Of a stretch of 64,000 bases of DNA, positions 1 through 8,215 are shown piece after piece. The notes beneath the pieces were generated by a model. It saw only the letters and a list, made by a program, of their open reading frames with translations, made no database searches and had not been told where the DNA came from. The translations under genes were made by a program, and so were the position numbers. How positions within the stretch are numbered: position 1 is the first letter of the stretch; each line of letters opens with the position of its first letter. The DNA lies in the NCBI RefSeq assembly GCF_006007885.1, contig NZ_VCRO01000003.1:1-64000 (forward strand), written 5' to 3'. The DNA comes from Alteribacter natronophilus (GTDB taxonomy: Bacteria > Bacillota > Bacilli > Bacillales > Salisediminibacteriaceae).

Positions 1-40
1 CATGGTCCCAGAGGCTGGTCGGCCTTTCTTCACTTCTACT

Positions 41-84
41 ATAAAAAAATAGTAGCACAGACCATGGCCTTGGTCTGTGCTACT
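41..84 (-). terminator. Rho-independent terminator of ytpB
   Basis: A 14-bp perfect inverted repeat (arms 51-64 and 71-84, AGTAGCACAGACCA) with a 6-nt loop is followed on the minus strand by a run of seven T (complement of 43-49). It lies just past the ytpB stop. Bases 1-40 hold nothing recognisable. Confidence 0.9.
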
Positions 85-114
85 AATGTTAGTATGTTTC
101 GTGATACTCTCCCT

Positions 115-1185
115 TTAATCACGTGTAGCTTTTCCCTGCCGGTACATCCAGTTATTCATGTAGAAAAACAAGCCTTCCGCTCCGCCCTTTTTAAGGATCT
201 GCCTGCTTTTCTGCCTGAAAATCCGGTCTTTTTTCACCTTATCGTCAGAAAGGTAAATGGCAATCAGGCCCTTTCGGATAAAACGGTGAAACCGCTCGTC
301 CGGGAGCCCTTCAATCCCTTTTCCCGCCTGCCGGTAAAACTCGCCGAGTCTGTCCAGCATCTCACTCTCGCTCTCGTAATAACTGCAGAAGTTAAGATCT
401 CCTTCCCGTTCGTCTTCTTCCTGGTCGATATAGTAGTCAAGCATAATATGAAGCCCCTGAACCCACGGATAATATCCATCCTTAATTTGATCAGCCTCAG
501 CCCGGCTCAGCTCACTGTTTCCCGCTGCATAGGAAGTCAGGCAGAAAATGCCGAGCGTGGACCCTGCGCATGCCGAAAACTCATACCAGCTCATTTCCGG
601 AAGTTTACCCTGGTGCTTTTCAAACCAGGCTTCCAGAAGCGGAACCCGCTCCGACAGCTCCACATGCTTGTACACCTGCAGATCCCCGTAAAGAGAAGCC
701 AGTTCAACATTGGCCGCTTTCACAACTTCGTAAGCGGGAAAAGTCCGAGCCGCTTCCTGGCATACTCTCACAAGTGAGGCCAGGTACCCGCCGTCCTCTT
801 TTTCCTTTCGAAACCGGTAGTAATCCCTCACTGTTGCCCCCGGTGTCAGCGCGTCGGCCAGGCTCTCATGAAGCGCCCTGAAGTCATCGGCATCAAGGGA
901 TGTGCTACGGTCACACAGGTTATCAAGGTAGTCACAGATGGTCTGGTACGCCACAATAAATCGGATCGCTTCTGCCCTGTCCTTTCCCGCAAGCAGGCCG
1001 TAAACGGCCCCTCCCTTACAATGAAACGCCTTGTCATCAATACTCATGAGAGCTTGGGACCGCAGTTCAGGGTCGGGAATCCCCTCGGCAAAAGTACGCC
1101 ATTTTCCAAGCTCCTCCCTCACGACCGGAATCACTTTCCTGTAAACCTGGTACAAAAGTGTCCACGAACGAGCAGGTACGCCCAC
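115..1185 (-). CDS. ytpB: Tetraprenyl-beta-curcumene synthase (YtpB/DUF2600)
   Basis: Predicted to cyclise all-trans tetraprenyl diphosphate to tetraprenyl-beta-curcumene, the first step of the C35 sesquarterpene pathway of Bacillus. The N-terminus after the start (LLYQVYRKVIPVVREEL, then IPDPELRSQAL) and the Asp-rich stretch CDYLDNLCDR fit the DUF2600 family; a second acidic stretch LDYYIDQEEDE lies in the C-terminal half. Length of about 356 residues fits the roughly 360-residue family. The start is uncertain. An ATG at 1191 sits directly against GGAGGG, so the GTG at 1185, six bases after that ribosome binding site, is preferred. The open frame extends upstream to 1311 without a good site. 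It is a single gene with its own terminator. Confidence 0.82.
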   Translation of the reverse strand: MGVPARSWTLLYQVYRKVIPVVREELGKWRTFAEGIPDPELRSQALMSIDDKAFHCKGGAVYGLLAGKDRAEAIRFIVAYQTICDYLDNLCDRSTSLDADDFRALHESLADALTPGATVRDYYRFRKEKEDGGYLASLVRVCQEAARTFPAYEVVKAANVELASLYGDLQVYKHVELSERVPLLEAWFEKHQGKLPEMSWYEFSACAGSTLGIFCLTSYAAGNSELSRAEADQIKDGYYPWVQGLHIMLDYYIDQEEDEREGDLNFCSYYESESEMLDRLGEFYRQAGKGIEGLPDERFHRFIRKGLIAIYLSDDKVKKDRIFRQKSRQILKKGGAEGLFFYMNNWMYRQGKATRD

Positions 1186-1405
1186 ATTCATCCCTCCATA
1201 TACAGTCTTTATCTTTAGCATGTGCGAACGGACAGCTATAAATGCCAGTATATGGAGATAACTTCTTTTTTTGGCTGGAATATCCCTTCTGCTTCGGGAA
1301 AGTTGGGCCATAACTCCCTTCTTTTTCCGGGAGATTTGTCAAATTTTCTTGCCAGTAAGGAAAATACCCGTTCCTTTTTCCTGCTCTGCCCATGACACGC
1401 TGAAA

Positions 1406-1434
1406 AGCTGCCGGGCTTCAAGTACCCGGCAGCT
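1406..1434 (-). terminator. Stem-loop terminator of the M14 carboxypeptidase gene
   Basis: Ten-base arms AGCTGCCGGG / CCCGGCAGCT enclose a 9-nt loop, followed on the minus strand by TTTTC. It sits 25 bases past the stop of the gene ending at 1459. The T run is short, so it may be leaky. Confidence 0.6.
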
Positions 1435-1458
1435 CTGTAATACTATATTACATCCTTT

Positions 1459-2697
1459 TTACAAATTCGGCGGTCCAATCCGCGGGCTGTTGCGCGGAAT
1501 TTCAGTGTCGTAGAATTCAGGATCAATGTCATAGATTTCGCCTGTGGCTAGTCCCAGCAGGGTCTCATAAAGTCCGATATAAGACTGCTGAATCAGCATG
1601 CCGCTGCCCTTTTGGCCGGTGTGACCGCCTGGATGCTGCTGACCGCGGGTTTCATAGAGCATGATCGCAGCATCGTTCAGGGAATAGCTGCCAAGTGCTG
1701 TCCCAGGAAGATCGACCTCAGGAAAGAGGGATATGGCACCGAAAGGAGAGTTCCCTTTCTGAAGTACCTGGTAGACATGGGAGTTCACCTGTTTGGATAG
1801 TTCCAGGGATTCTTCGCTCAGCTGGTAATCCACACCGTCGTAGGAAACCACATTATCCTCATCCACAACCTGACCAAGAATCTGAAGTGTATTCAGGCGG
1901 TCGTCATCCTCGGATACAGTATTGCTGTACCGGTGATGGTGGTCGATAAACAGATCCGGCTGAAGCTCCTCAAACACATCCCGGGAAGCCCTTGCTTCAG
2001 GAGTGACATAGAAACCAGGCTCTGTACCAAGACCTGGAAGAAGATCCGCATCTTCCGGTGACAGCTCAAAAGAAAGATCCGGGTGGAAGTCACGGTTCAC
2101 ATCATAGCCGAGCTCACCGCTCACCGCGTCTTCACCATGGTACCACGGTGCAGGTGTATCAGCGTCAAGTCCCCACTCTTCCGGCGTCCACTCCTGAAGG
2201 TTCCGGCGCTGCTTCGACTGCCCCTGCTCCACTTCGAATGTTTCCGATCCATCAGGGTTAAGCATCGGAAGAATGTATACTGTTACGTTATCGAGAATCT
2301 TTCTGACATCTTTATTGTTACTCATTGTCAGGTTGTGAATCAAACTGAGCGCAGCCTCTGTGCCGCCCTGTTCGTCTCCGTGAATCTGAGTCTGAAGGAA
2401 CACTTTCGGGTTATCCGTGTCCGCATCACCGAACTTGGCTACGTAAATCGGGTAATCATATTCCGCGGAGTGACCCACCACTTCCAGTTCGAGCCGGTCG
2501 TGCCTGTCCCGCTCAGCAATCTGCTCCAGTTTCTCATGAAGTTCATCAGGTTCCATGAAACGCTCCAGCATAACCTGCTGCCCGGGCTGGATCCACGGAC
2601 CATTCGGTTTTGACTGGGGTTCTGCTGCCGCCCCACCGGGCAGCACGACTGAAAGGGCCATTGTGGCCGCTAAACTCACGCCTAAAAATCTCTTCAT
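1459..2697 (-). CDS. Secreted M14-family zinc carboxypeptidase
   Basis: An exported metallopeptidase of about 412 residues. The ATG at 2697 has GGAGGG eight bases upstream and opens a signal peptide (MKRFLGVSLAATMALSVVLP, then AAA-E). Zinc ligand motif HGDEQGGTEA (HxxE) is followed by a later His in IDHHHRYSN and by LYETRG, whose Glu is the likely general base; together these are the M14 set. It would trim peptides outside the cell. Exact substrate preference cannot be read from sequence. No operon partner is visible. Confidence 0.85.
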   Translation of the reverse strand: MKRFLGVSLAATMALSVVLPGGAAAEPQSKPNGPWIQPGQQVMLERFMEPDELHEKLEQIAERDRHDRLELEVVGHSAEYDYPIYVAKFGDADTDNPKVFLQTQIHGDEQGGTEAALSLIHNLTMSNNKDVRKILDNVTVYILPMLNPDGSETFEVEQGQSKQRRNLQEWTPEEWGLDADTPAPWYHGEDAVSGELGYDVNRDFHPDLSFELSPEDADLLPGLGTEPGFYVTPEARASRDVFEELQPDLFIDHHHRYSNTVSEDDDRLNTLQILGQVVDEDNVVSYDGVDYQLSEESLELSKQVNSHVYQVLQKGNSPFGAISLFPEVDLPGTALGSYSLNDAAIMLYETRGQQHPGGHTGQKGSGMLIQQSYIGLYETLLGLATGEIYDIDPEFYDTEIPRNSPRIGPPNL

Positions 2698-2871
2698 TCC
2701 AACACCCTCCTTTATTTTTACCAACTCAATTTTCGCCTGTCTAAATATAAAATTCAACACTTTTCAGAAAAATAAGACAATAAATCCAGGTGTTTTTTTA
2801 TATCTGGCGACTTTCGTCGGATACCGCCGGATCAACGCCCCGCCACATCTTCAATCAAGGGGCAAAAAGGT

Positions 2872-3483
2872 TCAGTTATTTATCACTACATCCGCGTTTT
2901 GTGCGGGGCGTATGTTTTTCAGATAATAATCCTCCCCCGCCCAGTAACGCCGCTGATATTTTGCGCGGCGGTCCTCCATGCTCCCTATGTAGTCATCCCG
3001 CTTCAGAACCCGCTCACAGCGCGTTTCCCTGGGGCAGTCAAGATAAATGACATAATCAAAGAATGGCAGCCACTCCGGACGCTGAAGGAAGATCCCCTCT
3101 AAAATTACCAGTGCGCCGGCCGGCACATGAAGATCCCCTGTTTTTACAGTATCCGCCCTGCGGCCGTAAAAGGGCAGACTGATCCTGCTCTTCCCTTCTG
3201 TTAACGGGTGGAAAAGTGTTTCTTTCAGCCTCCCGGCATCCCACTGAAGAAAATAATACTCGTACCACTCGGGATGACCGGTGTTGTACCGCTGTTTTCG
3301 GACAGTCACAAAGTCATCGATGTGAACCAGGCAGACGATTTGTCCCCGTCTTTCAATCTCCTGTTTCAGCTCGGCTGCGATCGTTGTCTTCCCGGCCCCA
3401 CTCAGTCCATCCAGAGCGGCAACAGGGTTCCTGCACTTTCGCTTCAACGAAATCAATTTATCTGAAAGCTCATCAAGTTTCAT
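2872..3483 (-). CDS. Uridine-kinase-like P-loop kinase
   Basis: About 203 residues with a Walker A motif near the N-terminus (DGLSGAGKTTIAAEL), a following VHIDDFV acidic motif and an LEGIFLQRPEW segment as in uridine kinase/phosphoribulokinase-type enzymes. It probably phosphorylates a nucleoside or a similar small molecule in the cytoplasm, but it is shorter and more divergent than Udk. The start is the ATG at 3483 with AGGAAAGG ten bases upstream; a GTG at 3519 in the same frame is the alternative. Confidence 0.7.
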   Translation of the reverse strand: MKLDELSDKLISLKRKCRNPVAALDGLSGAGKTTIAAELKQEIERRGQIVCLVHIDDFVTVRKQRYNTGHPEWYEYYFLQWDAGRLKETLFHPLTEGKSRISLPFYGRRADTVKTGDLHVPAGALVILEGIFLQRPEWLPFFDYVIYLDCPRETRCERVLKRDDYIGSMEDRRAKYQRRYWAGEDYYLKNIRPAQNADVVINN

Positions 3484-3590
3484 AGACTTCAAGCCTTTCC
3501 TGGTCTGATTAAATCCCACAGTTTCACACTGGCCCGCCTTTCCTGTCCGGGAGTATACTTAGACTCATGAACCGGAAGGAGGTATCCACG

Positions 3591-3719
3591 TTGACTCTTC
3601 TCATCGAAAGTTTAACAGGGCTCTTTTCCCTTGCCGCAGTCTCACTTCTCGGCTTTCAGTTTATTGAATTTCTTCACGCTGCTTTGGATCTCCTGGCCCA
3701 GTACAGAAATCATTCCTGA
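3591..3719 (+). CDS. Small hydrophobic protein (42 aa), unknown
   Basis: A TTG codon at 3591 lies seven bases after a strong AAGGAGGT site and opens 42 codons ending in TGA at 3717-3719, immediately before a terminator. The peptide starts MTLLIESLTGLFSLAAVSLL and is mostly hydrophobic with an amphipathic end (LLAQYRNHS), so a single membrane segment is likely. An in-frame ATG at 3567 also exists. It is not a family I recognise. The ribosome site and terminator at correct distances are the support. Confidence 0.55.
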   Translation: MTLLIESLTGLFSLAAVSLLGFQFIEFLHAALDLLAQYRNHS

Positions 3720-3730
3720 TTATAAGCGGA

Positions 3731-3758
3731 TCCTGCCAAAACGGGCAGGGTCTTTTTT
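3731..3758 (+). terminator. Terminator of the small hydrophobic ORF
   Basis: Stem CCTGCC / GGCAGG with an AAAACG loop, followed by GTCTTTTTTC on the plus strand, 12 bases after the stop at 3719. Confidence 0.75.
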
Positions 3759-3803
3759 CGTTCCGGACCGGCGGGCTGAGCAGTCCGGGGGCCAGGCCGC
3801 TGC

Positions 3804-3917
3804 TAAGTACAAGTAATAAAGAATAAGTACAAGTAAACACAATTAAGTACAAGTAAATCCAAATAAGTACAAGAAATTCCGTTCTAAGTATAGGTAAATC
3901 CCGCTATGTACAACAAA
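3804..3917. repeat. Tandem array, period about 20 bp (TAAGTACAAGTAA units)
   Basis: Six units start at 3804, 3824, 3844, 3864, 3885 and 3905. The first four share TAAGTACAA(G) followed by A-rich sequence; the fifth (TAAGTATAGGTAA) and sixth (TATGTACAACAAA) are decayed. The array lies between the terminator of the small plus-strand ORF and the terminator of the minus-strand prs gene, so it is in a convergent intergenic region. No coding function is apparent. Confidence 0.8.
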
Positions 3918-3960
3918 ACCGCCCCGCCTCCCCCGCTCCCCCTGCACACCAGCACTAAAA

Positions 3961-3998
3961 CCAAAAACCCCGGCCTCCTCTCAAAAGGAAACCGGGGT
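3961..3998 (-). terminator. Terminator of prs
   Basis: Arms ACCCCGG (3967-3973) and CCGGGGT (3992-3998) pair across an 18-nt loop, followed on the minus strand by TTTTTGG. It lies just beyond the prs stop at 4010. Confidence 0.75.
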
Positions 3999-4009
3999 CA
4001 CAAAAGCCG

Positions 4010-4942
4010 TTATTCAAAAAGCGTACTCACTGATTCGTTGTTCTGTACTTTTTCAATCGCCTTGGCCAGAAGCGGAGCGAGAGTGAGGACGGTTACTTTG
4101 TCGATCGCCTTCTCCTCCGGCAGGAAAATCGAATCGGTCGTCACGACCTCAACGATGTCGGATTCCTCGATCCTGTCCATAGCAGGATCCGACAGCACAG
4201 GATGCGTGGCACAGGCGTACACTTCCTTGGCGCCGCGCTCCATAAGGTGCTTCGACGCCGTCGTAATCGTCCGTGCCGTATCAATCATGTCGTCAATAAT
4301 GATCGCCGTTTTGCCTTCCACCTCACCGATGAAGTTCATACCGCTCGTCTCCCGGCGGTTCCGGTCGATGAGCGCAATCGGTGCGTCAAGAATGTCACCG
4401 ATCTGACGGGCGCGGACGACACCGCCGTTTTCAGGTGCCACTACAACAACATCCTCAAGATTTTTCCCTTTAAAATAATCCGCAAGAATCGGAATCGAAT
4501 TCAGGTGGTCCACCGGAATGTTGAAGAATCCCTGCACCTGCGGGGCGTGGATGTCCACCGTGATAATACGGTCGGCACCGGCTTTTTCAATCAGGTTTGC
4601 GATCAGTTTTGCCGTAATCGGCTCCCGGGAGCGGGCTTTGCGGTCCTGGCGGGAATACCCGAAGTACGGAATCACGCAGTTAATCGTGTTGGCTGACGCA
4701 CGCTTCATGGCATCCACCATGATAAGAAGCTCCATCAGATACTCGTTCCCCGGCGTGGACGTTGACTGGACGAGGTACACATCGTCACCGCGGATACTTT
4801 CCTCAATATTCATCTGGATTTCACCGTCGGAAAAACGCTTGATCGTGCTTTTCCCCATCTCGGCACCGAGATGGCGGACAACATCCTCTGCAATCTGCTC
4901 GTTTGAATTCAGGCTGAACACTTTCATTTTTGCTGTGGTCAT
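4010..4942 (-). CDS. prs: Ribose-phosphate pyrophosphokinase, divergent copy
   Basis: PRPP synthase (ribose 5-phosphate + ATP to PRPP + AMP), 310 residues, against about 317 for the Bacillus housekeeping enzyme. The ATP/flexible-loop region is well kept ([20 protein letters not shown], then [18 protein letters not shown]). Key positions differ: the PRPP loop reads [11 protein letters not shown] where Gly is normal instead of Arg, the [11 protein letters not shown] motif has Glu for the usual Asp, and IDRNRR replaces the usual IDKRR. The gene stands alone, not in the glmU-prs-rplY-pth neighbourhood, so it is probably a second paralogue. ATG has AGGAGGT five bases upstream. Confidence 0.88.
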   Translation of the reverse strand: MTTAKMKVFSLNSNEQIAEDVVRHLGAEMGKSTIKRFSDGEIQMNIEESIRGDDVYLVQSTSTPGNEYLMELLIMVDAMKRASANTINCVIPYFGYSRQDRKARSREPITAKLIANLIEKAGADRIITVDIHAPQVQGFFNIPVDHLNSIPILADYFKGKNLEDVVVVAPENGGVVRARQIGDILDAPIALIDRNRRETSGMNFIGEVEGKTAIIIDDMIDTARTITTASKHLMERGAKEVYACATHPVLSDPAMDRIEESDIVEVVTTDSIFLPEEKAIDKVTVLTLAPLLAKAIEKVQNNESVSTLFE

Positions 4943-5149
4943 AAGGACCTCCTAAAGATATGTACTGGTCGATTATTAGTATAAAACGAAACGGGAATTT
5001 TCGCTAATGGAAGGGATTGGATGGCCGGTATGCTCTCAACGTATTTTCCCACGAGAAAAAGTGTTACTTATACATTAACCACTCCATCCCCCAAACTAAA
5101 CCCAATACAAAGCAACCCCCGCCCCGAAAAAGCGAAGGCCTATCTCCTC

Positions 5150-5485
5150 TTATACCGACGACACATCTCCCTTTCTGACCTTCCAGACTGTTCTCACCAG
5201 CTGGATCAGCAGAAGCGCTGCCGCCGCATACATCCCGCCCGTCATCGCCGTACCCAGCGGAAACAGCGTCCCGGCAAGAAAAAGCCCGAGAAGCCCTGCC
5301 TGAAAGCAGATCGTCCGTCTGCTGTACTCCTCCATCAGCAGCGTCTGTGCGATCGATGCCGCCCCAACCGGGATCATAAACTGAAACACGTATGCCGCTG
5401 TCCCTGTCTGAAACACGAAAGCTCCCACCACGACTACACTCATAAGAATCAACTGGTAAACAAGCAGTCCTCTTCTTTTACCCAT
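5150..5485 (-). CDS. Small integral membrane protein, unknown
   Basis: A 111-residue protein with about three to four hydrophobic segments (YQLILMSVVVVGAFVF; FQFMIPVGAASIAQTLL; AGLLGLFLAGTLF; MYAAAALLLIQLVRTVW) and basic ends, predicted to sit in the membrane. ATG at 5485 follows GGGGAGGAG with eight bases spacing. It begins 23 bases after the lipoprotein gene and is probably co-transcribed with it. No family recognised. Confidence 0.6.
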   Translation of the reverse strand: MGKRRGLLVYQLILMSVVVVGAFVFQTGTAAYVFQFMIPVGAASIAQTLLMEEYSRRTICFQAGLLGLFLAGTLFPLGTAMTGGMYAAAALLLIQLVRTVWKVRKGDVSSV

Positions 5486-5508
5486 CAGACAAGCTCCTCC
5501 CCTTTTTG

Positions 5509-5928
5509 CTACTGCCGCTCCAGTTCAAACCTTTCTTCTTCATCGTCCCATTCCATAAAGACCGTAATTGTCTCCAGGTCCGTGTCCGGCCCTGCACCGA
5601 GTGCTGTCTGGCTCATACTCAGTTCTCTGTCATCCAGCGTACTCTCACCATCGAATGTGTACGTTCTTCTCCAGGCGGAATTTGTAAGCTCGTACCCGTA
5701 GGTTATTTCAGCCACATCAGCCAGCTCTTCCCGTTCTCCCTTGTATCTAATGTCAAGCGCCTCTGTCGAAAAGGTTTCCTCACTCGCCCCTCCTGCTCCG
5801 TTGGAATACTCCAGCGTATACACTCCGCTCCAGTGCTCGCCCTCTCCAATGTACACAACCGTTTCCGTCTGGGAACAGGCCGAAGCTGCCAGCAGTAAAA
5901 GTGCGAATAATAAGACTTTCCCCACCAC
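5509..5928 (-). CDS. Lipoprotein of unknown function (139 aa)
   Basis: The GTG at 5928 has GGAGG six bases upstream. The N-terminus is a lipoprotein signal (VLLFALLLLAASACSQ, lipobox AASAC with Cys at about residue 18). The mature part is acidic and predicted beta-rich. It is followed by the small membrane protein gene. The function is unknown; surface exposure on the outer face of the membrane is inferred. Confidence 0.65.
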   Translation of the reverse strand: MVGKVLLFALLLLAASACSQTETVVYIGEGEHWSGVYTLEYSNGAGGASEETFSTEALDIRYKGEREELADVAEITYGYELTNSAWRRTYTFDGESTLDDRELSMSQTALGAGPDTDLETITVFMEWDDEEERFELERQ

Positions 5929-6012
5929 ACATCACCTCCGAATAAAAACTGCTTACTCACTCTTACGCTCCCGCGCCCGTAAAGTTCCCAATTTCAGCCA
6001 ATTTCACTTCAC

Positions 6013-6043
6013 AAAAAAAGAGCTCCCCCTCAAAAGGGGAAGC
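6013..6043 (-). terminator. Terminator of the MATE gene
   Basis: On the minus strand GCTTCCCC, a TTTTGA loop, GGGGGAGC and then TCTTTTTTT. It lies 20 bases past the MATE stop, separating it from the lipoprotein gene. Confidence 0.85.
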
Positions 6044-6062
6044 CCGATCAGCCTGAACTATC

Positions 6063-7436
6063 TTAATTTTCCACAAACGGCACATCCGCCTGCTCGGCGC
6101 GGCGCTGGACGATCAGCAGCCGCACAAAGAAACCGGCTGCCGCACACGTGAGGCCCAGCGTAATGCCGACCCAGAGCCCGAACGGCCCCATCCACGTGTA
6201 CGCAGCGAGCAAGTACCCGGCCGGAATGCCTACGAGCCAGTACGACACAAACGCTGTGTAAAACGGCACTTTCACGTCCTTGTAGCCCCGAAGTACCCCC
6301 TGAAGCCCGGACTGTGCCGCATCAGAAAGCTGGTACACGATGGCGATGATAATGAACTGGCCAGCCATGGCAACAACCTCCCAGTCGCTCGTGTACAGAA
6401 GGGCGATCTGTTCCCGGAAAAAGTAGAGAAATACCGCCCCCACCGCGAGAAATCCGATGGCGCCCCACACGCCGAGGTGGGCGTACGTCCGGGCAGCCTG
6501 AAACTTCCGGCCGCCGACGGAAAATCCGACCACGATCGTGAGCGCCATGGAAATGCTCAAAGGAATCATGAAAATGAGCGACGTAAAGCTGAGCGCCACC
6601 TGGTGCGCCGCCACCGTCACCGTCGTAAACATAACTCCCATCAGAAGCGTTACAACGGAAAAAATGCTCGACTCAAAAAAGATCGAAAGCCCGATCGGCA
6701 CCCCGATCCCGAGCTGCTCCTTCCACGTCGTCCACGACGGTCTGAACCAGCGGACAAAGATCTGGAACCGGCGGATCATTGGAATCTTAAACGTCATTAC
6801 AACGCTGATCACAAAAATAATCCAGTACGTCGCCGCTGTCGCGTATCCAGCACCGATCCCGCCGAGAGCCGGCAGGCCGAAATTCCCGAATATAAAGCCG
6901 TAGTTTAAAAGAATATTAAATGGCACGGCGATGATCACGATCGTCATCGTGATTCGTGTCAGCCCCTGGCCGTCAAAGAAGTTCCGCAGAACGCTCGCAA
7001 GAAACAGCGGCACGATCCCGAACGCAAGGCCGATCAGGTAGTGAAACGAAATATGATGCACCGCAGACTCCAGATTCATCACTCCAAGAATCGGCTCAAG
7101 CACCACACCACCGACCGCCACCACAATTGCCGCTATAACCACTGCCAGATAGAGAGACTGTGTCACAGCATAGGGAATCCGCTCCTTCTGACCGCTCCCT
7201 ACGAGCTGGGCGATAATCGTTGTGACCGCCAGCAGGATCCCGTTTATCCCTGCAAAAATGGGCAGCCACAGGCTCGATCCGATAGCCACACCGGCCAGAT
7301 CGTCCGTTCCCACGCGCCCGCTCATAATCGTATCCACCAGGTTCATGGCAAAAAAGCTCACCTGCGTGACCATAATCGGCCACAGAATCCTCAGAAACAG
7401 CTTCACTTTTTCCCGTCCCGACTCCACGTGTTCCAT
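6063..7436 (-). CDS. MATE-family multidrug/Na+ antiporter (NorM/MdtK type)
   Basis: 457 residues, uniformly hydrophobic with about 12 predicted membrane helices. The first half has the MATE pattern (PIMVTQVSFFAMNLVDTIMSGRVGTDDLAG..., MATE family start), and the second half repeats it (IGVPIGLSIFFESSIFSVVTL...). It exports cationic drugs or metabolites, coupled to Na+ or H+. The length is normal. It is a single gene with a terminator. The substrate cannot be read from sequence. Confidence 0.85.
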   Translation of the reverse strand: MEHVESGREKVKLFLRILWPIMVTQVSFFAMNLVDTIMSGRVGTDDLAGVAIGSSLWLPIFAGINGILLAVTTIIAQLVGSGQKERIPYAVTQSLYLAVVIAAIVVAVGGVVLEPILGVMNLESAVHHISFHYLIGLAFGIVPLFLASVLRNFFDGQGLTRITMTIVIIAVPFNILLNYGFIFGNFGLPALGGIGAGYATAATYWIIFVISVVMTFKIPMIRRFQIFVRWFRPSWTTWKEQLGIGVPIGLSIFFESSIFSVVTLLMGVMFTTVTVAAHQVALSFTSLIFMIPLSISMALTIVVGFSVGGRKFQAARTYAHLGVWGAIGFLAVGAVFLYFFREQIALLYTSDWEVVAMAGQFIIIAIVYQLSDAAQSGLQGVLRGYKDVKVPFYTAFVSYWLVGIPAGYLLAAYTWMGPFGLWVGITLGLTCAAAGFFVRLLIVQRRAEQADVPFVEN

Positions 7437-7575
7437 ACCTGCTCACCTGCCAATCCGTTGTTCCAAAGATGCCTTCTGCTATCTTACACCATTTTGTAAA
7501 AAAAAGAAGGGTTTACGCCGTGAAGCGCCCCGGGAAGAGCCATGTAACGATATCTATAAAAGGAGAGGATCACTC

Positions 7576-7815
7576 ATGACCCAGCACCGCCTGAACACAC
7601 TTGAAGAAGGCCAGAACTACTCCGCAAAGGAACTGGACAGCTTCGTTTCCACAACAGACGTCGTCCTTCTTGCCACCAACGAGGAGCAGCTCTTCACCGA
7701 ACCCGAGCGCCATTACCGCGTCGTCCGGAGTTTCAAAGGCTTCTTTGAGCACTCCTCCGAAAACGGTGAAAAATACTTCCGGGACAAAAAAGCGTATCTC
7801 GTGGAAAAAGTGTAG
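7576..7815 (+). CDS. Small hypothetical protein (79 aa)
   Basis: ATG at 7576 is preceded by AAAGGAGAGG at good distance. The protein is soluble and charged (MTQHRLNTLEEGQNY at the start, KAYLVEKV at the end), with no signal or helix. The open frame extends further upstream to 7222 but that part is antisense to the MATE gene and has no ribosome site. It is followed by a terminator at 7849. Function unknown. Confidence 0.65.
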   Translation: MTQHRLNTLEEGQNYSAKELDSFVSTTDVVLLATNEEQLFTEPERHYRVVRSFKGFFEHSSENGEKYFRDKKAYLVEKV

Positions 7816-7848
7816 CTTCCGGAAAATGCACTTTTCAATCTCCCCAAA

Positions 7849-7885
7849 AAAGCACGTCCATCCTGCTCGGATCGGACGTGCTTTT
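7849..7885. terminator. Bidirectional terminator, copy 1 of an identical 37-nt element
   Basis: Arms AAAGCACGTCC and GGACGTGCTTT flank a 14-nt loop, with A run before and T run after, so it can end transcription both ways between convergent genes. The same 37 nt recur without a mismatch at 19075-19111. Confidence 0.85.
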
Positions 7886-7935
7886 GATTTCGTTTTCCTT
7901 ACTTTCTCCACTTCACCCGTCAATCTTCCAGAGGA

Positions 7936-8215
7936 TTAATCTCCATCCTGCTCGGGGCGTAAATTCGTCAGAAGTGTCCCCCTGTAGCCTGCCTGACTGT
8001 TCTGGAAAACTACAGCTTTCCCTTTTTGCGTCCATTCCAGGGACGCTTGTTCTATTCCATTCAGTCTAACCGATGCTTTCCCTTCGTACACCTCTGCCCG
8101 CAGAGTATGAAAGGCCTCGTAATTAAAATTATCCGGAAGGGAATTTTCCACTAAAAAGACGGTGTCAGCCTCGGCCCGCGCAAAAACAGCAAACATAGCG
8201 GCCCGCCTGTTAAAT
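7936..8215 (-). pseudogene. Frame-shifted C-terminal part of the GH43 gene
   Basis: This reading frame, different from that of the gene at 8210-9358, continues the GH43 protein: NRRAAMFAVFARAEADTVF, then a beta-rich tail ending with LTNLRPEQDGD. The junction lies near 8205-8225. Either a single-base indel has broken the gene, or the assembly has an error, or the shift is programmed; no classic slippery heptamer is obvious. The frame is also open up to 8337 but that upstream part is the shadow of the main frame. Confidence 0.6.

Noticed and set aside
3804-3917. CRISPR array
   Set aside because: Units are 20 bp in total with A-rich filler, no 30-nt unique spacers and no cas genes.
5021-5701. 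226-residue plus-strand ORF over the small membrane protein and lipoprotein genes
   Set aside because: Ser/Arg/His-rich low-complexity antisense of two genes that each have a ribosome site and a lipoprotein signal or membrane helices.
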